Positions 21,887-21,893 of a stretch of DNA of 21,893 nt are shown piece after piece. Position 1 is the stretch's first letter. Every line of letters starts with the position of its first letter. Under the pieces are notes generated by a model that worked only from the letters and a program-made list of their open reading frames with translations, made no database searches and was not told where the DNA came from. Source of the stretch: DATILI01 sp035476635 (GTDB taxonomy: Bacteria > Pseudomonadota > Gammaproteobacteria > Burkholderiales > Burkholderiaceae_C); contig DATILI010000274.1 of the NCBI GenBank assembly GCA_035476635.1, forward strand, positions 1 through 21,893. The letters are read 5' to 3'. Position numbers and translations under genes: made by a program.

Positions 21887-21893
21887 CACGCGC

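Overview
The window is GC-rich bacterial chromosome, densely packed with genes on both strands. It shows no tRNA or rRNA gene, CRISPR array, transposase, integrase or phage gene. The gene set (E. coli-type GshA, a Tat-exported PhoX phosphatase, three GGDEF proteins, paired YkuD-like proteins, NudC) and the codon use point to a betaproteobacterium, most likely Burkholderiales and perhaps Comamonadaceae. That placement is inference. I call 22 protein genes. The longest stretch without a gene is about 265 bases (between gshA and the DUF4864 gene); no gap exceeds 300 bases.

Layout. Bases 1-2456 (minus): gshA followed by a class IV PLP aminotransferase that runs off the left edge. Bases 2722-5911: a secreted DUF4864 protein (plus), a short-chain dehydrogenase (minus), then a two-gene Nudix operon (plus) of a split-box hydrolase and NudC. 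Bases 6142-9395: an envelope-flavoured block with an 85-aa orphan, a SprA-type putative metalloprotease with a small partner ORF (plus), then two tandem L,D-transpeptidase-like paralogues and a small Pro/Ser/Thr-rich secreted protein (minus). Bases 9602-13346: a DEDDh exonuclease (plus), a GAF-GGDEF cyclase and a 2Fe-2S ferredoxin (minus), then a GNAT acetyltransferase overlapping a methyltransferase (plus). Bases 13358-15259: a PhoX-family phosphatase (minus). Bases 15454-19835: a soluble GGDEF cyclase, an M14-type peptidase and a long-chain acyl-CoA ligase (plus). Bases 19856-21790: a membrane CHASE3-PAS-PAS-GGDEF cyclase (minus), with a good promoter at the right edge.

How it fits together. 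Most of the window is ordinary housekeeping and accessory metabolism: glutathione synthesis, CoA/NAD turnover, fatty-acid activation and phosphate scavenging. Three separate diguanylate cyclases with different sensory inputs lie within 11.7 kb and no EAL or HD-GYP phosphodiesterase is present. The least explained parts are the paired YkuD-like proteins with altered active-site motifs, the near-perfect 18-bp palindrome over the promoter of one of them (one half-site recurs about 1.4 kb away), and a four-copy 15-bp repeat array upstream of the acyl-CoA ligase. I see no clear multi-gene novel system such as a defence island.
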